Shown one piece after another: positions 15,001-24,456 of a stretch of DNA of 64,000 bases. The notes beneath the pieces were generated by a model. The model was not told the origin of the DNA and did no database searches. It was given only the letters and a program-made list of their open reading frames with translations. The stretch is from Clytia hemisphaerica (Eukaryota; Cnidaria; Hydrozoa; Leptothecata; Clytiidae), in NCBI GenBank assembly GCA_902728285.1, contig CACVBU010000575.1, positions 321,298 to 385,297 on the forward strand. Direction: 5' to 3'. Made by a program: the position numbers and the translations under genes. How positions within the stretch are numbered: the stretch's first letter is position 1; each line of letters starts with the position of its first letter.

Positions 15001-18000
15001 GAGAACAACTTCATCACTACTTGGGTCAGTACCAACAAAACGTGCGTGAGTCACCGCATCTGCTAGGTTATCAATTCCTGAGCTTGCACTTTCACATGAT
15101 GGGTCTACAATTAAAAAGAAAATAAATAAATTGAGTTGCTAGATGTAATGGCTAGGTATTTTTAAAGTTATGATGTTGGTATTTTCTCGAAAGTTTTTAA
15201 TACTATAAGAAACAATAAGACTTCTACATCTAGAATAAGCAAGAGTTACACTTCAGTGTATTGCAAGAAGCTAGAGAGAAGCTAACCCTCCAATATCATC
15301 GGACCGGGCCCTATCCCGGGATAGTTTCCTACCCCTAGATAGGGAAATCACAGCGCGTACCAGACATTGTACTCTGTGCTCGCGAAACATCAGAGCCGTG
15401 CTGTATCAATGATGATAATCGAATAGTACGGGAGAACATTGCGTTCTCGCAGGTACTGAACATATGAGTACCATCACCACGCCACATTCAATGTCCAGCA
15501 TATCTCCCCATACTCTTGTATCAGAGTGATGGTACCCTATTCCCCTCAAATGGTATGGGTTAACCCGGGCCAAGGTACATTTACTTGCCAAGTGAATTGC
15601 AGCACCGAGTGGGAATCAAACCCTGACCACCAGCACTGAAGTCAAAAACGATGACCACTACACTACTGCACCTTCAGTGTATTGATGGATAAAAAAAGCA
15701 CTAATTAAAATATAATAGGAAAACATATATATTACCCAGCAAACCATATGAGAGGAACTTGTTGACTGCAGAAAGAGCAACTCCTGTCATTGGACCAGTT
15801 GTTTCTTCGGATCGTATGACCTCCAAGAAAGGTCCAAGAAATACATTGACATCAAGATCATTGATATCTGAAATGGAGAAAAAAAGAAAAGCTATATAAA
15901 TTCTGAGAAGAATCTGTTCCTTATGTATTGACCAAGAAAAAATAGATAAAAAATAATAAAATAAAAAGATGAGAAATTCAATCATAATTTGATTTTTAAG
16001 TGGTACTGGTACACAGAAGAAAGTTTAAGAAATTCTGTACTGGAATCTGCAATTACTTTTCACTTTTTATATTTTCAAACAGTTTCAAAGCAAAAAGCAA
16101 AATTTCTCCCGCTATTCAAAATAAAATCCCTTTCCAAGTTTTCTACACTTAGTCAAATTTGTGAAATTTTGCAAAAACTTATTTTACAGCTGAATCAGGA
16201 GGCTTCAAATAACCTGTGTAATAGAAATGAAATTTATAGCACCAAGAAAAAAAAAAATTCTTTAATTTTATTCTTGTTGAAGTATGGTAAGCAAAACAAC
16301 AATTGGACCAAAGCAAAATATTTGAAATTACCACTTTCCAAGAGAAATTATTGATTGATCTTTAGTTCTTTCTTTTAGTCCTTGTGTATAATTAATGTCA
16401 GTGATCTGTCCCCCAGTGTCCCCCAGTATTTTGTAAGCTGTTTTACTTTATTTTAATAGAACAAAACTAACCTTCAATAACAAAAATATTACCTGATGTA
16501 TTTTGAAGAGTATCTTTAAGTTGGTTGAAGCTTTGCAACAAAGGTTCATCTTCCTCCTATTTAGATGAAAGAAAATTCCAATCAAGCTCAAATATTCAAA
16601 AGATAAAGATATTGGCATCATAAAATGGCAGGTTGAGATAAGGATAAACCTGTTTTTGGAATACTTGGAAATGCTTTTAATTGTCTTCCATCATATCCAC
16701 GTGAACAATCTAATGGCAGCTTGTCTATTGTTGATTTGATGTTTTATTGAGTTAAACGTACCCAGAATAACAGAAGGTTCAACTTTATTTTGAAGGTTAG
16801 CAAAGAACTTATTTAAGATTGATTCTTTTGGGAGGAGATTCTTGAAGAAAATTGGCCAATGACTTGATAGGAAATTATATTGGATAGTCTGCAAAGCAGT
16901 TGATATTCCTGGGGCGAACCCGAAAAAAATTTTTGTTTCCGGTCCACCGGCCGGGTGAAAATTTATTTCGTTGTCACTCGGCCGCATTTTTTTTCGTACA
17001 TCATCGTTAGGGTTAGGGTTAAATTGTTTGTTCGGAAAACTTTCGTGTATCAGTTTTTGAGGCGTGTGATTTATCGCACGTTGATATTTTATATTCTACT
17101 GTAAAATGCACGCCTAGAAATCACTTGGAATGAAGGTTTTATCCTGATCATTGTTATAGAAATGAAATTTTATTCATCTCAAACTAGACCCTGCATTGTT
17201 TTTGTTAATTCTTGCTTGCAACCCAACTTTTAAGAATGTTTTTTTTTATATACAACTTGGTTTTTATAAAAGAATCATGCTGATTTGTGAGTAAAATAAA
17301 TAGAAACATTCACAAAGTGGGGACTTTTCAGTAAGTAAACAGCTTTGTTTTTATAAAAGGAATCATGCTGACTTGTGAGTAAAATAAAAAGAAACATTCA
17401 TAAAGTGAGGATTTAAAAAATTGGGGAAATGTTTCTCTCACTCTACTTTTTTCTCAAAAAAGTTCACTTCGTAATCACAGTTTGGAGCCTTTAGCAATTG
17501 AAGATAAATATTCAAAATGAAAGAGAGTGTCCACAGGTGTCCAGTTCTTAGAGATATTGTAACATAATTGAAAATATAAACGATGAAAATCAAGTATTTG
17601 AATAATCGCACGCCTAGACCACTATAAATCAAAATCTAGGCGTGCGATGATCACACGTGAATTTTTCTTATGCCGAAGCCTGTAGCGGTGTCAAGTTACT
17701 TCAGATTTAAGGTAAAGAAGACCATCATTTTAACTTCTACGAGTGCTTTAAAAAATCGAGTTTTGGGATCGAAATTTAGCAAAAAAAAATTTTTTGCGGC
17801 CGGTCGGGTGAGTGTTTTTTTCGTCACCCGGTGGACCGGAAACAAAAATATTTTTAGGGTTCGCCTGGGATATGTGCTTTGATAAAGGAAATACGAGGAT
17901 CTTTTATGTGTAGAAGACCATTATCTTTCTGGTCTTCATCTAGTAAATAAAGCTTTAATACCTTGTTTTTTCAGAGTGGATGATATTTTAAAAGTAAGCT

Positions 18001-20840
18001 CAAGTCTTAGTTCCAAAATGCTCTCTTCTTATAAACATTGTAATAATGTAAGCCTAAATTGATGTCATAAAATAACATTCATTTCAAACAAAAAATCTTG
18101 AGCTAATGTGGTGTCTCCTAGTTATTCAAAACTCCAACAATGACACATTACCCTTGGGAAGAAATGTTCGCGCAATTTAATTTTGTGGTTAGTAGTTCAA
18201 AATTCAGAAGTTTCGTGGAATTTAAAGAGAAATCCCAAAAAAATCTTTTTTTTCATCTTTAAAATAAAAAAAGTCCCATAAGGGTCCCAAAATGTTCATT
18301 TTTTTCCCTTGATTTTTACAAAAAAATTCTTAATGGACAAAGCACTTCCTTCAAAGGCCTTCATATTGCTTCCCAGAGGTCCCCTTGATCAGGTATATGC
18401 CTAACTGATAAAGATCAAAATTGAAGTTCATAGAAATTGGTCTACAATCAGCAGATCAGGTGTATAATGTATTTGAAGAATTTACATAATATTTTTGTAA
18501 TAACTCCTGGCAGCTTAAACTTAGACTCAAACTTTAGATAATATAAACTTTACAACAACACAAATGAGCCAACATTTCAACAGAGACATAGTCAAATGAA
18601 TTTATCACTGTTAGTATGCCCTTTTAAATTTGCATGTATTTCCTCAAAATGGCCAACACTGATTGGAGAATTGGAGATTGCCGGCTGAGACTACCAACTG
18701 CCCCAATATAATGAACAAATTACAGGACCCTCCCAGCGCTCCGGAAACTTCCAGAGTTTTCCGTAGCAGCTAAAAAAACATTATTTTTCCAAAAATATCG
18801 CAAGCCTAGGTTTGTGCTTCGTAAACCTAGGTTTATGCCCCGTAGTATCATGTCTGTGAAATGTCTGTTTGGAATATGTGGTTTCCAGTTATTGAATTCG
18901 CTTCTCAGTTGCTATTAGTCAGAAATATGCGAACAATAGATTCAGGGAACAGACAGTATAGACCTAACTCTTCATACAAAAATTACTGGAAACGCATGTT
19001 TGGACTTTGTACCCTATGCTGCAAGCAAGCACTTAAGCCAAAGTCCCGCAAAAGCGGGACAAAACAGGGGGGGGCACGCAGTTACTACAAGACATGATGT
19101 GTAGTAAGTGCTTTTTCAACACTTTTTTTCAGGACCACCACCCTTTGCAGTTACTACACCTTGGTAGTAACTGTTTTCAGAAAAGATTTCCAGATACCAC
19201 CCCTGTTTTTGAGTGATATCATCAAAAACATGCTCGAAATTACCCTAAATTGCGATTATTTTTCAACCTAAAGCCATTTTTGTGCTAGATTTTCTTTTAA
19301 TTTACTTGGTTAACAGCTGTTGAGAACATTTTAATGATAATTAGGGAAAGCATAATTTCAAAGTTGGGTCTGAGAAAAATTTCAAATTTTTTTCGTCCAT
19401 TTATAACAAAAATATTTTTTTTAACAAAGAATTTTTTCACAAAAAAATTCATTTTTGGTGAAAAATTTTGAAAGTTCTTTAAAAAGAATTAAAATATAAG
19501 CACTTACTACACCAAAAGTGCTAGCGTTAGTGTTTGGCACCACCCCCAAGCAGCAGTTACTACACTGTGTAGTAACTGTTTTCATAACTTCTGAATACAG
19601 TACCACCACGGTAGTAAGTGTCATACTGTCTTGTAGTAACTGCGTGCCCCCCCCTGGACAAAAATCATGTTTTTTGAAGTTTGCAAAAAAACGCCACATA
19701 GAAGATCTTTCAAATTCAGTATGTGAATAGAGCAGTAGAAAATACAACTTTTCTATTTTTCATCTTTTTTGCAAAAGTTCTAGGAATGAAAATAAAGGGA
19801 TAATGATAATTGAATACTATCCATTGATGATCCGCGGCACTATCGCAGGCATCGAAATAAGGGATAGAAAGTGCATCACAATTTTTTAATAAGCATGATT
19901 TTGCATCCTAAAATGGATCAATTTTCAATTTTTAGCTTGTAAGTAATCCCAAAACGCATCGCAAATTGCGAAATGCGATACGCTAATTCGATCCGTGTAT
20001 CGTAAAGCTAGAATCGCTTTGCCTACTCTTCGCTTGAGAAAATGATTGACAGATTGAAGTTTTTCACCTGCGCGGGAGCTAGCGGGCGTTCTCGACTCAA
20101 TCCTCGGACTGCGCTAAAAATGGTAGACTGAGCTGTGATAGATCATTTCAATGGAAGTTGTTGGAATGTTTACAAGGCTCTTGACAGAAAATCGTTTGTT
20201 TATTGTCAATGATGACAGTGCAGTTATTAATTTTGTTAGTTTTAAAGCATAAACCTAGGTTTACAGAGTTGCAGTGGAGTGCAAACCCAGGTTTACGAAG
20301 CGTAAACCCAAGTTTACGAAGCGTCTGGGAAGCATAAACCTAGGTTTTATTAAAGCATAAACCTAGGTTTTATTAAAGCATAAACCTAGGTTAACGGGTT
20401 CCGGAGTTCCGTTGCCGCAGACCAATAAAAAAAACAGCACTTTTTGCTCAGGATGTTTCCGGAGCGCCGGGAGCAGGAAGGTATACAGTATTTACAAACT
20501 TTAAAAGCCGAACAATTTGCTATCGATCAATTGCAATTCAAGTTTAATAACGGTAAATTTCTTTGATCTTTGACTATTTTCTTTTGCTCCATACAACATT
20601 CATTATTTTTATAAAAAATCGAGATCGAAATCATACAGTGGCCAGACAAAAACGCAGGACAAAAACACCAGACAGTCCGATGCGATGTGTCAGCAGGTGT
20701 GTGTTTCCAGAGAAAGCCAGAGCAGATTAATTTCTCACCTGATTAAAATGTCCGCTAGTCCATCTAGTATTCCTCCTAAGTGCAGCAACAATGTGATTTA
20801 GTTCACCTTGAACTATGTAGATTCCATTCTTTGGTGACAT
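1..20840 (-). CDS. GBF1: GBF1 ortholog, Golgi brefeldin A-resistance Arf-GEF (C-terminus off the window)
   Basis: Large Sec7 guanine-nucleotide exchange factor that activates Arf1 at the cis-Golgi/ERGIC and so recruits COPI. I traced 31 GT-AG exons whose phases join without a break (1300 codons). Coordinates from 5' to 3' are: 20840-20739, 16556-16493, 15867-15736, 15104-14986, 14772-14664, 14157-14097, 13737-13680, 13397-13277, 12884-12615, 12224-12067, 11714-11597, 11013-10929, 10559-10424, 9952-9854, 9289-9197, 8827-8726, 8334-8181, 7487-7279, 6887-6685, 6530-6407, 6107-5985, 4814-4732, 4454-4218, 3886-3787, 3074-2898, 2597-2536, 2056-1933, 1577-1390, 1182-1108, 846-726, 93-1. The N-terminal DCB part is residues 1-210, with NIYIVQGE-like and [14 protein letters not shown] blocks. 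The HUS box NFDCD is near residue 589. The Sec7 domain is about 731-917, followed by HDS helices. Residues about 216-430 are a low-complexity Ser/Asp/Glu-rich linker. The start ATG at 20840 gives the usual GBF1 N-terminus. Identity is by remembered similarity to human GBF1; no database search was run. Confidence 0.96.
2140..2212 (+). repeat. tRNA-like SINE head in a GBF1 intron
   Basis: A tRNA-like stretch with an A box (TAGTGCAGTGG) and a B box (GGTTCAACCCC), lying in the GBF1 intron 2057-2535. The putative acceptor stem pairs for five bases (TGACC with GGTCA) and then mismatches, so it is more likely a SINE head than a working tRNA. A related copy lies in a RAD21 intron (53730-53801, minus). 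The downstream sequence to about 2320 may be SINE body. Confidence 0.6.
3448..3776. mobile_element. CCCGGG-ended MITE, copy 1, inserted at a GBF1 splice donor
   Basis: A 329-bp element with inverted ends starting CCCGGGGG and related subterminal blocks (GACGGTATGTGCG on one side, GACGGGTATGTGCGGCG on the other). It is flanked by an exact 8-bp duplication, TTATATAT (3440-3447 and 3777-3784). The body repeats CACTGTAAGGGT four times. The right duplication overlaps positions +3 to +10 of the intron after GBF1 exon 24. The 8-bp duplication suggests a hAT-type transposase. Confidence 0.85.
4218..6887 (-). other. GBF1: GBF1 exons 19-23, Sec7 catalytic domain
   Basis: These five exons (6887-6685, 6530-6407, 6107-5985, 4814-4732, 4454-4218) encode the Sec7 exchange domain. 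The catalytic glutamic finger is visible in FRLPGEAPV, with the Glu near residue 823. The second conserved Arf-binding helix reads [14 protein letters not shown]; human GBF1 has NTDQHN there, so one Thr is replaced by Val. The block right after the domain contains [13 protein letters not shown], typical of GBF1 rather than the BIG or cytohesin families. The preceding exon (7487-7279) ends in a run of lysines just before the domain, matching the basic KNKKK stretch of vertebrate GBF1. Confidence 0.93.
4975..5129. mobile_element. Short palindromic MITE (TTCATRATATGCACCA family), copy A
   Basis: About 155 bp inside a GBF1 intron. The two ends are inverted copies of TTCATRATATGCACCACTG. The centre has CCACCCAATACGTCACT facing GTGACGTATTGGGTGG, another inverted pair. 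A second copy is at 7762-7914. Confidence 0.75.
6912..7175. mobile_element. AGCCCGAAGGGCTA MITE, copy 1, in GBF1 intron 18
   Basis: A degenerate foldback element. Its left part (AACCTTTCTCAGGCAAG, then AAGCCACTTATTTCCCATCC) faces an inverted TTCTGGATGAGAAATTAAGT block, and it ends in CTAGCCCTTCGGGCTTGG. It starts only about 25 bp upstream of the acceptor of exon 19. Related copies are at 60055-60339 and 62782-63105, and a fragment at 25848-25965. The left boundary is approximate. Confidence 0.7.
7762..7914. mobile_element. Short palindromic MITE (TTCATGATATGCACCA family), copy B
   Basis: 153 bp with near-perfect inverted ends of about 28 bp (TTCATGATATGCACCA, then TTGCAATGTCTTC), flanked by TA on both sides. 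The right TA (7915-7916) is shared with the next element, so the two MITEs abut through a single TA. It lies in the GBF1 intron between exons 17 and 18. Confidence 0.82.
7917..8009. mobile_element. pogo-like MITE
   Basis: 93 bp bounded by TA dinucleotides. The ends are inverted: CAGTAGAGTCTCTTGAACTC at the left, and CAGCTAAGTCTCTTTAACTC when the right end is read on the other strand. CAG ends and a TA target are typical of pogo/Tigger-type elements. Confidence 0.8.
9327..9505. mobile_element. Degenerate pogo-like repeat, copy 1
   Basis: Begins CAGTTGGTTCTCTCTAACTC and carries repeated TTCGAA-centred blocks and an AAGGGACCAA motif. A related copy at 13000-13170 shares AGTTCGAATTACAG-type and AGATTCAAGTAATAG-type blocks. 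Boundaries are approximate. Confidence 0.5.
11212..11385 (+). repeat. SINE body fragment
   Basis: GCAGTTGGAGGCGACACGAA followed by GCTCCTCTTTCGATAGCTAT closely matches the SINE body at 53573-53640 in RAD21 (GGAGGCAACCCGAAGGCTCC, then TCAATAGCTATCTA). No tRNA head is visible beside it, so it is a truncated copy inside a GBF1 intron. Confidence 0.6.
13000..13170. mobile_element. Degenerate pogo-like repeat, copy 2
   Basis: Starts with CTCTCTCTAGTTCGATC and contains AAGGGACCAA twice plus TTCGAATTA blocks, like the copy at 9327-9505. It lies in the GBF1 intron between exons 8 and 9. The ends are not resolved. Confidence 0.45.
15264..15671 (-). mobile_element. Complete tRNA-derived SINE with 13-bp target duplication
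   Basis: 408 bp on the minus strand, flanked by the exact 13-bp duplication CTTCAGTGTATTG (15251-15263 and 15672-15684). The 5' head carries pol III boxes (A box TAGTGTAGTGG, B box GGTTTGATTCC), followed by a roughly 330-bp non-tRNA body. It sits in the GBF1 intron between exons 3 and 4, in the same transcriptional sense as the gene. Confidence 0.88.
16913..17865. mobile_element. 953-bp TIR element in GBF1 intron 1
   Basis: Ends are inverted repeats starting GGCGAACCC, then an A/T tract, then GTTTCCGGTCCACCGG. They are flanked by TGG on both sides, possibly a longer CCTGG. The interior has a tandem duplication of about 94 bp (near 17254 and 17348), a perfect hairpin at 17604-17648, and two and a half TTAGGG units at about 17008. 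No coding capacity was recognised. Confidence 0.8.
17604..17648. repeat. Perfect 14-bp hairpin stem
   Basis: ATCGCACGCCTAGA (17604-17617) is followed after 17 bases by its exact reverse complement TCTAGGCGTGCGAT (17635-17648). Related GCACGCCTAGA and GGCGTGTGAT pieces occur at 17060-17120, suggesting an internal inverted-repeat layer of the surrounding element. Confidence 0.8.
18723..20475. mobile_element. 1.75-kb TIR element with subterminal palindromes, GBF1 intron 1
   Basis: The left end reads CAGGACCCTCCCAGCGCTCC; the right end is an inverted match (GTTTCCGGAGCGCCGGGAG). Both ends carry copies of the 14-base palindrome TAAACCTAGGTTTA: at 18822 on the left, and at 20250 with close variants at 20334, 20358 and 20381 on the right. 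A 592-bp element is nested at 19065-19656. A third copy of the terminus lies at 48261-48324. No transposase gene was seen, so it is probably non-autonomous. Confidence 0.72.
19065..19656. mobile_element. 592-bp hAT-like MITE nested in the 18723-20475 element
   Basis: Terminal inverted repeats of 30 bp are exact: CAG followed by eight G, then CACGCAGTTACTACAAGAC. Flanks are GACAAAA on both sides (7 bp, or 8 bp GGACAAAA if the last base is assigned to the flank). The interior repeats GTAGTAACTG and GTAGTAAGTG in both orientations. CAGGGG-type ends with a duplication of about 8 bp fit hAT elements. Confidence 0.85.
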
Positions 20841-21309
20841 TTTGCAAGTTTTTTTTGTCAGAAAAAATTTCAAATGTTTTTTCTTTGACTTCAAAAGGCT
20901 AATGCCTTTGATACTTGTCCTTGCAAATACTTCAGAATCTTAGGAGAGCATCTTCAATTATTGCTAAAAATAAAACACATTCTAATAATTATATTCCAGT
21001 TATCAGATATTGAATTTTATGGAAACAGCATGATGATCTTCTTGTCGACTGAAATTTTGCCTACGAAAAGTCGAAACGTCATTTTGATATTATTATTGAA
21101 GCGCCAAACCTTTCAAAACAAACTTTGAAGTGTTTTGATCTAAGTTACAGTTAAGTGATTTAGCCACACTCAAAGCAAAATTACTTTACAATTGAAACGA
21201 TTTAAAGTTATAATATTACAAAATTTAGGTCACTTTTGTCAAGTATTTTTCAAAAATAAAGTTAGATTTGTTTTGTAGATTTTAGCGCATCAATTAATTA
21301 AGGGTTTGT
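20841..21309. other. Upstream flank of GBF1, no clear feature
   Basis: AT-rich sequence between the GBF1 start codon and the satellite array. It should hold the GBF1 promoter and 5' UTR if there is no upstream non-coding exon, but I see no TATA box or CpG cluster I would call. Confidence 0.4.
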
Positions 21310-23403
21310 CCAATATATGCATGCGTAGTGTATGTGTACCATATGTGCCGTCGTTCCATGTTCCAATGTTCCAATGTATATGCATGTGTAGTGTATATGT
21401 AGTATGTGTACCATATGTACCGTCGTTCCATGTTCCAATGTTCCATTGTATATGCATGCGTAGTGTATGTAGTATGTGTACCATATGTGCCGTCGTTCCA
21501 TGTTCCAATGTTCCAATATATGCATGCGTAGTGTATGTGTACCATATGTGCCGTCGTTCCATGTTCCAATGTTCCAATGTATATGCATGTGTAGTGTATA
21601 TGTAGTATGTGTACCATATGTACCGTCGTTCCATGTTCCAATGTTCCAATATATGCATGCGTAGTGTATATGTAGTATGTGTACCATATGTGCCATCGTT
21701 CCATGTTCCAATGTTGCAATATATGCATGCGTAGTGTATATGTAGTATGTGTACCATATGTGCCGTCGTTCCATGTTCCAATGTTCCAATATATGCATGC
21801 GTAGTGTATGTAGTATATGTACCATATGTACCGTTGTTCCATGTTCCAATGTTCCAATGTGTATATGCATGCGTAGTGTATGTAGTATGTGTACCATATG
21901 TACCGTCGTTCCATGTTCCAATGTTCCAATATATGCATGCGTAGTGTATGTAGTATATGTACCATATGTACCGTTGTTCCATGTTCCAATGTTCCAATGT
22001 GTATATGCATGCGTAGTGTATGTAGTATGTGTACCATATGTACCGTCGTTCCATGTTCCAATGTTCCAATATATGCATGCGTAGTGTATATGTAGTATGT
22101 GTACCATATGTACCGTCGTTCCATGTTCCAATGTTCCAATATATGCATGCGTAGTGTATATGTAGTATGTGTACCATATGTGCCATCGTTCCATGTTCCA
22201 ATGTTGCAATATATGCATGCGTAGTGTATATGTAGTATGTGTACCATATGTGCCGTCGTTCCATGTTCCAATGTTCCAATATATGCATGCGTAGTGTATG
22301 TAGTATATGTACCATATGTACCGTTGTTCCATGTGTTCCAATGTTCCAATGTGTATATGCATGCGTAGTGTATGTAGTATGTGTACCATATGTACCGTCG
22401 TTCCATGTTCCAATGTTCCAATATATGCATGTGTAGTGTATGTAGTATATGTACCATATGTACCGTTGTTCCATGTTCCAATGTTCCAATGTGTATATGC
22501 ATGCGTAGTGTATGTAGTATGTGTACCATATGTACCGTCGTTCCATGTTCCAATGTTCCAATATATGCATGCGTAGTGTATATGTAGTATGTGTACCATA
22601 TGTACCGTCGTTCCATGTTCCAATGTTCCAATATATGCATGCGTAGTGTATATGTAGTATGTGTACCATATGTGCCGTCGTTCCATGTTCCAATGTTCCA
22701 ATATATGCATGCGTAGTGTATATGTAGTATGTGTACCATATGTGCCGTCGTTCCATGTTCCAATGTTCCAATATATGCATGCGTAGTGTATGTAGTATGT
22801 GTACCATATGTGCCGTTGTTCCATGTTCCAATGTTCCAATGTGTATATGCATGCTACCATATGTACCGTCGTTCCATGTTCCAATGTTCCAATATATGCA
22901 TGCGTAGTGTATATGTAGTATGTGTACCATATGTACCGTTGTTCCATGTTCCAATGTTCCAATGTGTATATGCATGCGTAGTGTATGTAGTATGTGTACC
23001 ATATGTACCGTTGTTCCATGTTCCAATGTTCCAATGTGTATATGCATGCGTAGTGTATGTAGTATATGTACCATATGTACCGTTGTTCCATGTTCCAATG
23101 TTCCAATATATGCATGCGTAGTGTATGTAGTATGTATACCATATGTACCGTTGTTCCATGTTCCAATGTTCCAATGTGTATATGCATGCGTAGTGTATGT
23201 AGTATGTGTACCATATGTACCGTCGTTCCATGTTCCAATGTTCCAATATATGCATGCGTAGTGTATATGTAGTATGTGTACCATATGTGCCGTCGTTCCA
23301 TGTTCCAATGTTCCAATATATGCATGCGTAGTGTATATGTAGTATGTGTACCATATGTACCGTCATTCCATGTTCCAATGTTCCAATGTATATATGCATG
23401 CGA
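21310..23403. repeat. Tandem satellite array 1 (64-72 bp unit, about 31 copies)
   Basis: Each unit contains ATATGCATGCGTAGTG, GTACCATATGT, CCGTCGTTCCATG and TTCCAATG blocks. Unit length varies by loss or gain of TATA-type insertions. A variant with TGCCATCGTT plus TTGCAAT occurs at 21691 and again at 22181, showing a higher-order repeat of 490 bp. On the minus strand no frame holds a stop, which creates three overlapping spurious reading frames of up to 675 codons. The same unit forms array 2 at 41300-42838 in the opposite orientation. Confidence 0.97.
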
Positions 23404-23601
23404 AGTATAGAAAGCTTAAAATTTTGCGATGTGAGAAATAGTTACTTTTTTCAGCTATTTTTCTTAATAGTTGCTTTAATTTGGTAAGAAAGCAAGCAGC
23501 TTTACATTTTGATTATTATTTTTTAATCAATGACAGGGAGTACATCGAGCGCAGTAGAAAGATTTTTCGTAAATTCTTTTTTTATGCAAATTGAATGAGA
23601 G

Positions 23602-24449
23602 CAAGGACACTTGTATAGCGTAGCTGGACTGAGTACAACGGCTATTTCTCTTTCTCTTTTTAACACATGTCTGTCGTAGCGAATCCGCGAACCCCGGTCA
23701 GCGGTTGAGAATATTTTTTTCAAATTAATTGAAATAATTAGTTGTTGCAAAGTTTATTAGTTTTCATAAAGGACTTTTTTGCAAGATTTTATATTTGACT
23801 TTATCCTGAATGGAGATTTTTAGAATAAAATATAAGTTTGATCAATTTATAAGCCAAAAACCTTGAAAAAAGGGTCCTTCGAAAAAGTTAAATTGTAAAT
23901 TACGTAAGTTATTTCAAGGTGTAACAAATATTTTTAAACAACTCTTAGAAGGTTGAAGTTGAAAATGACGAACAAAAATGAGTAGTAAAAAATAGCCTAA
24001 ACTCGCCTAAACTTTCACCAAAGTACCCAAATCTTATAATGGCTATAGCAAGATGTCGAACAAGGAACGGAATACATCATACTACAGCTGCTAAAAGAAA
24101 AATCTAAACATCATTCATGAGAAAGAAAATTTTCTCTTTTTTAATGATTTGATTGTATAAAGGCGTGATAAAACTCATTATAAAGTAATTGTTCGATTGT
24201 TGTTTTCTTGTTATTGCAATCATGTCAAAGGAATTTCATAAAATATCTTTCCGTGCAAAATCCATCTTTCTGACGATGGTTTTTCATTGTGAAGTACTTT
24301 TATTAAAAAGTATTTCTGATTGGTTGAAAAAACATGAGGAACGACCTCTTATTGGTCAAAGAAAGACAATATCTATTATTACGACGACACACATGGTTCA
24401 AAGAAAATAAATTTGTGCTCAGTCCAGCTACGCTATTCAAGTGTCCTTG
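23602..24449. mobile_element. 848-bp TIR element
   Basis: Inverted ends CAAGGACACTTG, extending about 38 bp through ATAGCGTAGCTGGACTGAG, are flanked by ATGAGAG on both sides (23595-23601, 24450-24456). The interior shows no recognisable protein. A 7- to 8-bp duplication suggests a hAT-like origin. Confidence 0.8.
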
Positions 24450-24456
24450 ATGAGAG

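Noticed and set aside
17005-17025. Interstitial telomere (TTAGGG repeats)
   Set aside because: Only about two and a half units; too short to call.
21290-23325. Open frames of 489-675 codons across satellite array 1
   Set aside because: They are translations of a tandem repeat in three overlapping frames with no splice or start context; the unit simply lacks stops on that strand.
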